From: Sanderia malayensis
Lineage: Eukaryota; Cnidaria; Scyphozoa; Semaeostomeae; Pelagiidae
DNA: 64,000 nucleotides
Direction: 5' to 3'
Assembly (NCBI GenBank): GCA_013076295.1
Contig: RQOL01000906.1
Coordinates: 2,232,001-2,296,000, forward strand
Shown: positions 48,429 to 58,971 of the stretch, piece by piece
Layout of the letters: each line of letters begins with the position of its first letter
How positions within the stretch are numbered: position 1 is the first letter of the stretch
Made by a program: the position numbers and the translations under genes
The notes under the pieces: model-generated
What the model was told of the DNA's origin: nothing
The model's input: the letters and a program-made list of their open reading frames with translations, nothing else
The model's database searches: none

Positions 48429-49359
48429 AAAAGGCATGGGGCAATCATTTTTCGTGTCATCACTGTGACGTCACAGCGTTGCAAAGTTTTTCGCAAAAAG
48501 TGACTCACTTGAAGGTGAAATTTACGAACTTGTAGTTGTCAAATGCACGTCAAAACTGCACCAAACAAAAATGCACCAAAAATGTCACATTTCGTTACGT
48601 GAGAAAGCACTTTTATAAAAGATAGGTGCACACACTTCGCATATAAAAACGCAGCTATAGTGGCAAAATTGAAAACCTTCGCCAGTAAGTAAGTCCAAAA
48701 ATAACAGATGCTACAAGATGTTACAAGACTGCAGTTGGTAAATCAATATCAAAGAAAAAAGGGGCATTATTACTTTCTGTTGGCATGACTCTTAAAGGAT
48801 AGACACTATTCACAGTTCTATGAAAAATGCAATGCGCCAAGAGGGCTAAATAATACAGGAGGTCATTCAAGATGTATAATGGTCTGTTTTTGGTCGGAGT
48901 TCTTTAACATAAACTCCAGCTATTAAAAAAACATTTTCTTGGTTCCAACAGCGTTCGTGATAGTGGGTTTCCACTGTATGGACAATCCACATGCAATAAG
49001 TCATGAGCGAGCCAGAATCGCGGCTTCTCCTAACCAAAAGGAATAAATAATCTTAGCAATGGTGATTAATCCAGTGCTATTAACATAGTTATTCATCTAT
49101 TCATCTGAATGTATCTTCCCACCGGTTACAGCAGTAAATAACACAACACAAAAATGATAAAATATTCAGTATAGGTCACACAATGCGAGCACCAGTGCTT
49201 GAGTGAAAAAACATTGTCTTGTGGGGCATAAGAATAACACAGTTATATCAACATCGACGGCAACACGCGCATACCAGACTACTGGTCAAACAATCCAAAA
49301 CACAACAAGGGTGAGTCTGAGAGAAAGAAATTCTTGCACTAACCTGAAAATTGAAAGCT
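48429..49359. other. Spacer between the EF-hand genes
   Basis: Contains a palindromic CRE-like site GTGACGTCAC at about 48465-48474. No gene is seen. The last few hundred bases are probably promoter and 5' UTR of EF-hand copy B. Confidence 0.4.
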
Positions 49360-50819
49360 ATGAGCTACTGGGGAAGCCATTACTCTCTGCTTGCAAAAGA
49401 GAACCGCGATGGTGATGATGATGATGATCCAGAAAGAGAATTGGTAAGTAAGCAAATGAGTGAGTAAACAAATTAATGCTGACTGTGACGCAGCAACAAA
49501 TCCTAGTATAGAATACAGTACAGGATATTCCCGATTTTAATGTAATATTTCTCTATTGCACTAGAGGGATGACCTGAGCCTCAGCAAAGAGCAACTTGAA
49601 GGTATGAAAGCAGGGATAATACAAAAGTTTTGTTTACCTTGAGTTGCAATCCCAAGTAGTATTTTTCTGTTTGGATTGTTGTTGTAGAATATGTATTCAT
49701 CCAGCGAAAAAGTTTATAGATGTTATTTTTTCTCTCACAACAGAGATTAGGGAATGCTTTAAAATCTATGATAAGAGCGGAAAAGGGTATATCTCTCCGC
49801 TTGAACTAAAGTCAGTTCTAAATTCAGTTGGAGAGGAGCGAGATGATGAAGAAGTGCGGGAAATGATACTGGAAATCTGCCAAGACGGTAAGTTTCTCCA
49901 GGTCCGCATTGTATACCACGGTATTAGATGCATTTTAAAGGTAACGAAGGGTAACGGGTGAATCAAGGATATAATTGACATAAGTAAAACTCGGAACAGA
50001 CAAAAAACACCACGTAATACCATTTTAAAAAGACTTTTTTTGGGCCCCGGTTGAAACTTCTTCAACTATTTCCCCATAAACCCGGTGCTAAGATATTAGA
50101 ATTTAGCATTTTCATGTATGCGCATCGCATCGCATTTCATACAGGCAGTGGCAAAATTGGCTTCATCGAATTCCTGCATATGATGCAAAGGAAAATTAAA
50201 CAGCCAATCACAGATGAGGACATGTTCAAGAGCTTCAGTGTGTTCGATAACGACGACATGGGATACATCACAATTAGAGGACTGGAAAAAGTGTTTCTCA
50301 GTTTAGGCCAAAAACACACAGATGAAGAATTGAAAGAGATGATACGTTTCATCAACACATCGGGAAACGAAGAAGGACTTTGTACTTTTGAAGGTAAGAA
50401 TATAAGAGGCAACCTATAATGGTGAAGTTCTCCACAACGATTAAAAGTCAGTATTTTGAATAATAGTGGAGTCCCGGTATAACGAACTCTGTAGGGACCG
50501 AGAAAATAGTTCGCAATAGCGGGAGTTCGTTGTACAGAAGGGCCATTTTTTATGAAGAGCTGCAAACACAAATGGGTCAGAATGTCTGCTGGACCCTCCC
50601 TCCAGTATTCTCCAAATTGCTTTTGCGCATATATAATCACGAAACGTCTTCTTTGATCGTATCGTAGAGTTCAAGAAATACTTGTTAAAGGAAAACCTCG
50701 TTCGCAAGATGTTGGAGGACGAGACGCGCAACAATACAGAGAAAAGCAGGAGCTCTGGTCCATATGGAGTCGGGTCTCAGATGAGTTTGACAAAGAAAAG
50801 CTCATCAAAACTGAATTAA
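49360..50819 (+). CDS. EF-hand protein with degenerate Ca2+ loops (tandem copy B)
   Basis: Five exons: 49360-49443, 49565-49601, 49744-49887, 50145-50393, 50668-50819; 221 residues. Intron phases (0,1,1,1) and the 144-base third exon match copy A. The N terminus MSYWGSHYSLLAKENRDGDD is followed by five Asp. The EF folds are recognisable but the loops are poor: DKSGKGYISPLE has Lys at position 5, CQDGSGKIGFIE starts with Cys, DNDDMGYITIRG lacks the final Glu, and the fourth (NTSGNEEGLCTFEE) is two residues too long. The tail is basic and Ser-rich. It is likely a Ca2+-insensitive or low-affinity relative of copy A. The stop lies 347 bases from the stop of convergent TADA2B. Confidence 0.8.
50462..50540. 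repeat. Possible pogo/Tigger-type MITE fragment
   Basis: GGAGTCCCGGTATAACGAACTC followed at a distance by GAGTTCGTTGTAC gives an internal inverted repeat, and the start resembles pogo-family ends. It lies in the last intron of EF-hand copy B. The outer ends are unclear. Confidence 0.35.
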
Positions 50820-51030
50820 CCCATGTAGCGAAATTAGCAGATACAACACATGATAAAACTGGCCTAAGAACATGACCCAGGCTTGATACACGTCATTTAT
50901 TAATTGAGTAATCGGAATGCACAACACAAGGGATAAGATTTATTGCTTTAAAACATAGTAGCTATGAAGAGCATTTTTGACCAGCATCAAAACACTTCAC
51001 AAAACAGACAGATTAAACTGGCATTTAAAG

Positions 51031-51062
51031 AATGTTTATTCATTTAAAATTAAATAAACATT
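51031..51062. terminator. Palindromic bidirectional poly(A) signal between convergent genes
   Basis: AATGTTTATT (51031-51040) and AATAAACATT (51053-51062) are perfect inverted repeats. They place AATAAA on the plus strand at 51053-51058, for EF-hand copy B, and on the minus strand at 51040-51035, for TADA2B. Stop codons lie 234 and 127 bases upstream on their strands. Confidence 0.6.
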
Positions 51063-51166
51063 CAATATACTTTGAGGAGGGTTTCAATGAAAGGGCGATA
51101 AGGTAGGGAGAGGGGAAGGGGTAGATGTCAACAAGCACCAACAGTGAAAATAAATAATTGCACTTA

Positions 51167-54100
51167 TCACAACTTTTGCTCTGTTGTCCATCCAGCCTCG
51201 TTCAGGAAATCGACGATAGTCCTTCGCTGGCATTTCGTAAGGTTCGGTGGGTAACGACTCTTGATTTGCATTCCGTGTTTTTTAGCAACAAAATCCTGCA
51301 AAGCAAAAGCATAAGCACACATCATATATAGATACATAATTATATTGTCATACCACAAAGCTGTAAGCCCAGCACTGTATGGAAATAGATATACAAAAAG
51401 CAACACGAAAATGCTGAAAATATCTTGCAAAATGTCAAGTTTAAGATAAAGTTCTTTAAATAGATATAGCTTCATTTTACCTTCAGAAAAATGCCTTTTA
51501 CTGTCATATACCGAGTGCACTTCATTTGCAAGTTACAACAAAGCTGTAATAATACAGAAAGCTTGTTATCAATAGCAGAAATATATATATAGCTTGAATG
51601 AAACATAAAGAAATAGTAATGTACTAGCGATCGAAGAGTATAATTTTGGCTTTATATGATTAACATAAGATGCAAACAAGTAAAAACTAGGAACAGTACT
51701 AGTTAAAACTTACTGCTATGCTAGTTTTAACTGGTTTTACCCCAATAGCAGTACAATAACTGGGATAAACTTGTTTTACTGGTTCAAAGAAAATACTAAG
51801 AAATGTGTTACTGGCAAAACGTTGCAAACACAAACCTGTTTTTCTTTGTCAGATAAGAAATGATAACATGTGTCATTTTGAATGGTGTCCTTGAAGAGTA
51901 GTTCTGATGACGAAATATCTAGAAAGAAAAGGCGATGCTATTATAACATCACCATATTGATACCAAAGGAATACAATGTACAATTTAGAATGGAAAGACA
52001 ATGATGACATTAGGAATAGAAATCTGTGAAATTATATTTACCTTGATCAGGAGAAAGCTTGCCGTTTGACTTATCCTCTTCTGTAGGACACGAAGATGTA
52101 CTGTGACAAAGAATGACATGAAATAAATTCTTTGGTCAAGAAATAATCGTCACATTTGACTACATCTTCTTATAATTCTCAAACAGCTCCAAATTAAATT
52201 GATGAGAGATGTTCAACAAAAGAAATGAGCATAAATCTCCTTACTCTTTTTTGTTGTTTGAAATTTTAGTCACCCGTGGAGGTGATGCAACATGCTAAAA
52301 AAGAAAGAAATCTCCACTAGATCCAAAAATCTGTTTTCTCGAGGTTTACGTCGGAAAAATAAAAAACAAACCGCCTGAGCCTGCTTACCAATTTTTTTTT
52401 GTTTTCTTTACGTTTCTCTCTTTTAAATCTTTGATCTTCATATTCTTGGCATGCTGAACAAAATCAAGGAACAATCAAGTCAAAAGAAAATGCAAGTAAG
52501 CTCAAAACTTTTCAAGCTAATTTTACACCGAAATTTGGAAATGTATAAAGATTGATGGCTTAAATTCGACTTAATTTTCTGAGTAATTAAAATACCTGCT
52601 AATTTCTTAATTCCATTCCTTCTATATTTTATCAGATCCTTTATTCGACATTTAATTTCTCTTTCTCCTAAACAAATTAAAAATATATAATTTTAGCCAG
52701 ACACTCAGAGCTCCATATTCGTATTCTAGACTACCGGCAACATGGTTAAAAGTAGAAGTCGGGGTTGTAGCTCAGTGGTAGAGCGCTTGCTTCGCAAGTA
52801 AGAGGCCCCGGGTTCGAAACCCGGCAACTCCAAAAATTAAACAATTTTTATTTTTAACTTTCAATAAAATAACAGTTGAAATTCCTTACTTATTCTGTTA
52901 TTAATTACTTCTTCCCAATCTTCTGAAACAGTTAATTGAGCAAAACATCGTATTTTGTCCTTGAACTCTCTGCAAACACAAAATTAAAAATATGAATGTC
53001 AGAGCGTATCACTTCATACCCGTTGTTGTCAGAAATTTTATTCATCTGATACGAGTACAAGCTTGTTTATCACCTACTTGCTTATAAAAATGCGTTTAAT
53101 GATTAAAATAGTCTTAAAGATTATCAAAAATAAAGATATACCTATCATCTTTACCCAATTTCCTTCGTGATGCTACGAAAAATTGCAAAGAAAGATTAAG
53201 ACAGTCATATAAAGACAAGTGAAAGAAGCAAAAATTGTATTGAAATAAAATTTATTTAGAAGCCATTTTCCAAGCAAGAATGGTAACTCTTACCTATTAA
53301 TTTGTGTTTACTTGTGATTAATCCGTAATTTCGAGCTATCCTGTAAAAATAATTAGTATAGGGTAGGGGCTTTAGAATGGGCGGAAAATGCAAAAGAATG
53401 CAACATCAACAGGAAAATACAAGACCAGAAAACGTCAAAAGGAAGGGAAAATTGATGAAGAAAGTTCAAACTGCTGGACTCACATTTTATGTCGATTTCT
53501 TTCCTTTAACGTTCTCCAATACATGTCTGCATGGGCGATCTTTAAAGCTGCATTAAATATAAAAATAAAATAATAAATATTTTTAATTTGTAATTATCCA
53601 ATATTTTTTCGGTACCCATTTCATGTATAATAGAAAGTTTAAATAGCTATCCGCGGGAACTCTGGGTCAACGAACCACAACCACTACTCCTAGAGAGCTG
53701 GAAATTGTTTCAAAGTGATCAGTAGGACCCATAAAGTATAATTCGACTCCTTGTGAGTCATTTTTCAGTCTATTTCAAAATTTGACCTTTTCAGTACCTA
53801 CTTCATGTATGATAGAAAGTTTAAACATAGTTTAAATAACTATCCGCGGGAAATCTGGGTCCACTAAAATTTGAACCATTACTTCTAGGGAGCTGGGAAT
53901 TGCTTCAACGTGATCAGTGGGACCTATTTAGTATAATTCGACTCCTTGTGAGTCATTTTTCAGTCTATTTCAAAACTTGATTTTTTCAGTACCTACTTCA
54001 TGTGTGATAGAAAGTTTAAATAACTATCCGCGGAAAATCTGGGTCCACGAACCACTACTCCTAGAGAGCTGGGAATTGTTTCAAAGTGATCAGTAGGACC

Positions 54101-57100
54101 CATTTAGTATAATTCGACTACTTGTGAGTCATTTTTCAGTCCATTTCAAAATTTGACTTTTTCAGTACCTATACTTCATGTATGATAGAAAGTTTAAATA
54201 GCTATCCGCAGGAAATCTGGGTCCACTAAAATTTGAACCATTACTCCTAGAGAGCTCGGAATTGTCTCAACGTGATCAGTGGGACCTATTTAGTATAATT
54301 CGACTCTTTGTGAGTCATTTTTCAGTCTATTTCAAAATTTGATTTTTTCAGTACCTACTTCATGTATGATAGAAGGTTTAAATAGCTATCCGCGGGTGAT
54401 CTGGGTCCACTAAAATATGAACCATTACTCCTAGGGAGCTGGGAATTGTCTCAACGTGATCAGTAGGACCTATTTAGTATAATTCGACTTTTTGTGATTC
54501 ATTTTTCAGTCTATTGCAAAATTTGATTTTTTCAGCATACTCATGTTTCCTAAGCTATAGTTTGGGATGGTTGGTTTTTGGCCATTCTTTGTTAATCAAG
54601 TCTAAAAAGGCATTTCGCTCAATTCCCAAAGGCTTTCGGGTGTGAAGCCGTTAATTTTTCATTTTTTCCAGTGATAACATTCCTCGAAAAAATGCCTGTT
54701 AGTGGCAATAAATATACAAACCTGTGTCAAGTTCATCGTCATCTCGATTGCAAGATAGAGATCGTATTAGATTTTCTGCATCGTTTTCGTACTCCTTGAC
54801 GTAAGAAGGTATAAATTAGATACATTTTTCTGCTACAAGACTCATTACCACTGTAATCAATCGCAAAATAAAACAGCAAAAAATGTCGATAATTAAACTC
54901 CAAAATTCGTCGATTTATCAAACATGCTTAAGTCTTCAATGCCCCGATATCTAGCAACCTCGTCAACTCAAATAAATTTATATTTTTCCAACATTTTCGA
55001 TGCATATATAGTGGTTAGGCTGCATTTATCGACCATACGCCTGTTGAAGTTTAAAAGCAGAGATTATCGTTAGCACACTGTGACATACATACCCTTTCAA
55101 AATCGTCTCTATATGGCATGTAGCCGAGTTCTTGTTGCTCAGATACGGGCAAATCCAAAGGCTCTGGTGGATTAACCAGGCACTGAGCAAGTTCACCTGC
55201 GGGAAAATTCAAAATGCAAGATAAGAAGTCAAAGAGCAATAAAAAGTCAAAATGCAATATAAAAATTTCTTCGTGAAAGTAAATTGCAGTACATGTAGTC
55301 TTGCAAAAAAGTGAGTGAAGTTTCTATGAGTTGTAGCTACTTGTTGGAACAAATAGCAATGAAAATGAATAAGCATATGGCAGCAAAGGATTAAAAAAGA
55401 AAATTTTTATAAAATTAAGAAATAAAAGTATTAAAAGAGATGTTGAAACTTCAAACAAGCTACCATTTTCTAATGTCCGGTCTTCAATATCTGTTAATCT
55501 TTGGGGTAACGTAACTAGAAAATAAATATTACTACTTCACTAGGTGTAAACAGCGTTTAGGCGAGTGCTGCTCGGGTGTGTGTTACAATAGTGTTTGATG
55601 AGGCAGGGTTGAAGATAAAGAATAAATAGCAGGTATGTTCAAATGAATTAACTTAATTTAAAAAGATGAAGGAAGTAGCTACTACTGGGCTCTGGCTTGG
55701 CTGGTAGTGATGGGGGCGTTGCTCTTGGCAACGCTGTTGTACGCGTCTTTCCATTGGCATAATAGATAGTAAAATAGCAAAAACAAAATAAAGTTCAAAC
55801 TTGAATTATGGAGACAAAGGAGAGCAAATGATATAAGTACGCATGCGTATTGACTCACACCCACAATTAGAAAACCTGTGCACACAATTCCAGTTAGTAA
55901 TTTGAGGTGTCTATACCTATTGGTGGCGAGTCTCCAAGCAGATGTCGCTGGATATATATGAACAGATCGGCACTGTTGGCCCTCGTCACCCCGGTGTACC
56001 AACAGAGTTAGTAGTTGAGTACGATCGGTTGATGGTTTTTCGGCGTTTCTGCCGAAAAACTATCCTGAACGGAAAGACGAAAAGTCCCGGTACGCCGGGG
56101 ATCTACCTTCTCTTGTAGATCCTCGGTGTACCAGGCCTCATTTAATTTCAACTCTTCTTCAACTCAACTTAATGTGGAGCTCGGTGGAATCGATCCGTGA
56201 CTCCATGAGTGGCAAGCAGAAGTCCCAACCACTTCGCCACAAGAGTTGAACTAACAAAAAAGCTAATACTAAATGGTCCATTTTGGATTCGCACGAAAAT
56301 TTATATAACCGGTATCAATTTGTTTTGTGCAGAAAACATCTAGTTTAAATATGGAGAGGGGGTGTTTAGCGTGCTTGTGTATCTTTGTGTAACAAGTCCT
56401 CTATTTATGAAATTTTATGGAAAAATTCTTGTAATATTAAGAAATACAATTGATCCCACCTGATCCAAGATTCTTTGAAATATAAACATCATCATAATGT
56501 TGTTTAGCATCTGCAAACAAAAGAAAAAACATTGAAGATGTCTTGCTTAAACTGATACTGGTGAATCGACAAAAGAGGAAGAATAAACAAATACATTTAT
56601 ATTAAAATATAAAAAAAATTGATATATTACCATCAGCCGACTTCGTTGAAATATGATCAGCAATATCATCCCTAAAAGAAATAATGTGACAAATATGAAA
56701 GAAATAAATAGCTTGCTTCAAAATAAAGTTTCTCCTGTCAATGTCATGATAGTGAAAAATGTGGTGAATGATAAACTTACCAGTTTCCATATCCATGTTG
56801 CTCTACGCCATCCAACATTAACATCTCTTCTTCAGCTGACCATTCTTCCATGAAGATTGGAAAAGTACTGTTCTCCTGATTCGGAATGAAACAAAAACGA
56901 ACATTGCACACACAATTAAATAATAAAGTAATCAATCATTGAAATGTATTTAAACCTTGATAAGTGGACGATCATTAAATTCAATAAGCAAACTCATATA
57001 TAGAATATGATTTGCTGAATGCTTTATGTTTGCCTCTTTGTATTTTACAGACTGATTAACATGCACAACCAGTTTTTCTCTCAGATACTCCATTTATCAA

Positions 57101-58255
57101 GGTGGACTTGTATTTCATTGTGAACAAATTATGACAAAAAAACTACTCCAACGTACAATCAATTGATATGCATGGTTATTCTTATGATCCCCTGTTTCTT
57201 TTCCAGTTGTAAAGCACTAAAAAGATAACTTAAAATAGAATGTGGCAGCTAATGCCTAAGGCTAACAAAAATAGACTGGTAATGTTTGAGGCAAGGTAAT
57301 GTTAGATAATGTTACACGAAAAAGCAATAGACAGACAAAGAGGGCAAAATGCCATAATAGAGGAATTGGGAAGAGCATTGATGTCAATAGCTTTGGGTAT
57401 GAAGCATAAATAAGAAGAATGCCACATGGATATGAGGTATCCATTTAAAGTGAAAAGCTTTCTAAACTAGAGCATTGAAATTATTCAAAAATTGTAAGAG
57501 TTATCGTACTCAAATTTTACACATTTGACACCTCTACCGAATAAAAACTGGCGCAGACCATGTCCCATAGGTTGGAACATAATCTGTGTTGTGCTCTTAT
57601 AATATAATGGCTCAATTTCATTGCTTGTTCTTGCCTTACATGCTTTACCTCAAGCCCTAGCACTAAAAGTTCCTTAAGTTTTATATTGTTTTCTATTGTT
57701 AGAGGAAACAATGGAACAAAAGAATCCATTGTATTTAAAAGAAATCCTTGTTCTAAGTTCCTTATAAACTGGTTCCTTATGTAAAAAGGGTGTATACTTA
57801 TTTTAATTCAAACCTGTAAGCATAGATCAAAGTCTGAGCAATCAATACATCTGATTCTCAATCCAGAGCAATCAGAAAGACAGCAGTCACAATGGTACTT
57901 CAATCCTGCAAAAAACTCAAACGATAATCATAATCATCATAACCAGATTTATCGTTATCATCATAATTATAATCTCCATTGCACAAATAAATTATCCTGC
58001 AAAAACCACGGCCCTCGTTATGTCTCTAGACGTTTATGAAACGTATATTAGTGTTTTTCTTGAAGTAACAGTTGACTATCCAATTAAAGCTCTTTTAATA
58101 ATTTAGCGTATTTGATGGAGCAAACTTCGGAAAAGAAGCCATCTTGAAAACATGGCCGGCTTCCCAGAACACAAAACAAATAAAAATAGGACAAAATACA
58201 AATAATATATGATGTTTATGCAATACATACCATCCATTTTTTGAGTATCATGCAT
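51167..58255 (-). CDS. TADA2B: Transcriptional adaptor 2-beta (TADA2B), SAGA complex subunit, complete
   Basis: Twenty minus-strand exons: 58255-58231, 57905-57814, 57216-57157, 56875-56781, 56671-56631, 56510-56460, 55514-55464, 55196-55093, 54794-54722, 53547-53484, 53340-53294, 53172-53142, 52969-52890, 52667-52596, 52453-52389, 52294-52245, 52100-52042, 51918-51836, 51543-51481, 51295-51167. All phases join; 444 residues (human about 420). A ZZ zinc finger comes first (YHCDCC, RCIDCSDFDLCLQCF, DHKNNHAYQ), then a SANT domain (EEWSAEEEMLMLDGVEQHGY), the linker SEQQELGYMPYRDDFER, an ADA box-like region (KYRRNGIKKL), and a C-terminal SWIRM domain (CQRRTIVDFLNEAGW). It anchors GCN5/KAT2 and TADA3 in the histone acetylation module of SAGA in the nucleus. 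The match to TADA2B over TADA2A rests on the linker and the C-terminal end. Introns contain a tRNA, a satellite and a SINE. Confidence 0.93.
52761..52832 (+). tRNA. tRNA-Ala (anticodon CGC)
   Basis: A full cloverleaf forms in 72 bases: 7-bp acceptor stem with one G-U pair, D arm GCTC/GAGC, anticodon stem CTTGC/GTAAG around loop TTCGCAA (anticodon 52793-52795), and a T arm CCGGG/CCCGG with TTCGAAA. A and B boxes (TAGCTCAGTGG, GGTTCGAAACC) are intact. A run of five T at 52845-52849 can terminate Pol III. There is no intron. It lies in an intron of TADA2B, on the opposite strand. Confidence 0.97.
53609..54545 (+). repeat. Five copies of a ~184-bp satellite in a TADA2B intron
   Basis: The marker TCAGTACCTACTTCATG (first and last copies diverged) starts at 53609, 53791, 53986, 54162, 54348 and 54532, so periods run 176-195. 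One copy carries an 11-base insertion. Units share CTATCCGCGGG, AGAGAGCTGGGAATTG and TATAATTCGACTC. The unit has no evident similarity to the 189-bp satellite at 17-18 kb. Confidence 0.9.
55980..56250 (-). repeat. tRNA-derived SINE in a TADA2B intron
   Basis: On the minus strand an A box TGGCGAAGTGG (56239-56229) and a B box GGATCGATTCC (56196-56186) fit the Pol III consensus and lie about 30 bases apart. A non-tRNA body follows, with small internal stem-loops (TTTTTCGGC...GCCGAAAAA, ATCTACAAGAGAAGGTAGAT). The 3' end is unclear and may run on to about 55920. Confidence 0.6.
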
Positions 58256-58971
58256 AACTAACTATAAATGGGCATCCATATTAATAATATTCGCTTTATT
58301 TATATATACAGTGTTGCCTTCTAGGCAGGGCACTCGCCAACCACAACGGCATAATTCATTACCAAAGGGCCATCAATGGCAACAAGCGTGGTCTCTGACG
58401 CTGTGCAGCAGCATCGGATAACATTAATGCTGCACAGGCGATATTTGAGTACCTCGAGAACAGTTCAAAAGTGCCAAATTTAGACAACGTCAGCAATAGG
58501 GTGTGTAATTTAAAATATTTGTAATAGTCAATAATTAATCAACTTAATAATCCATCAATAGAAATACCAAATACAATAAATATACAAATTATCAAATCGT
58601 CTTCTTTTGCAGAGTTAATTTCAAGAAATAATTTGTAACAACTCCATGACAAATTAGCTTAAAAATAAAATTATTTATTAAATGCAACAATTCTGTTGGA
58701 AACCACTGCTGGCTCTAAGTTTTCAGCTAGTTTCATGTGAAGCTTCCCTTATCGGCTCACTTCTTCTTGACCAGTGCTTCACAATGCAAAAGGGCTGATT
58801 TCTCGTAGCTCACATCAGTTCTTTCAAGTCAAAGCATTATATTATACAAAATTGTCTTGATTTGATGAGTATACCATTCTTTCATGCATTACATTATAGA
58901 TAATACACCACATTAATGAAAACTCGATGTGCAAAGAGAAGTATCAGATGACATTAGATCATATCTCATCG
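58256..58971. other. Intergenic space between CCDC170 and TADA2B
   Basis: A minus-strand AATAAA at 58679-58674 suits the end of CCDC170, leaving about 420 bases for the TADA2B promoter and 5' UTR. No other feature is seen. Confidence 0.5.

Noticed and set aside
48465..48474. Palindromic CRE-like site GTGACGTCAC
   Set aside because: A single short site without a neighbouring mapped promoter is expected by chance in 64 kb. It is noted only in the spacer entry.
55682..56002. A 106-codon minus-strand frame with a hydrophobic stretch
   Set aside because: It lies in a TADA2B intron and overlaps the tail of the tRNA-derived SINE. No family match or splice support.
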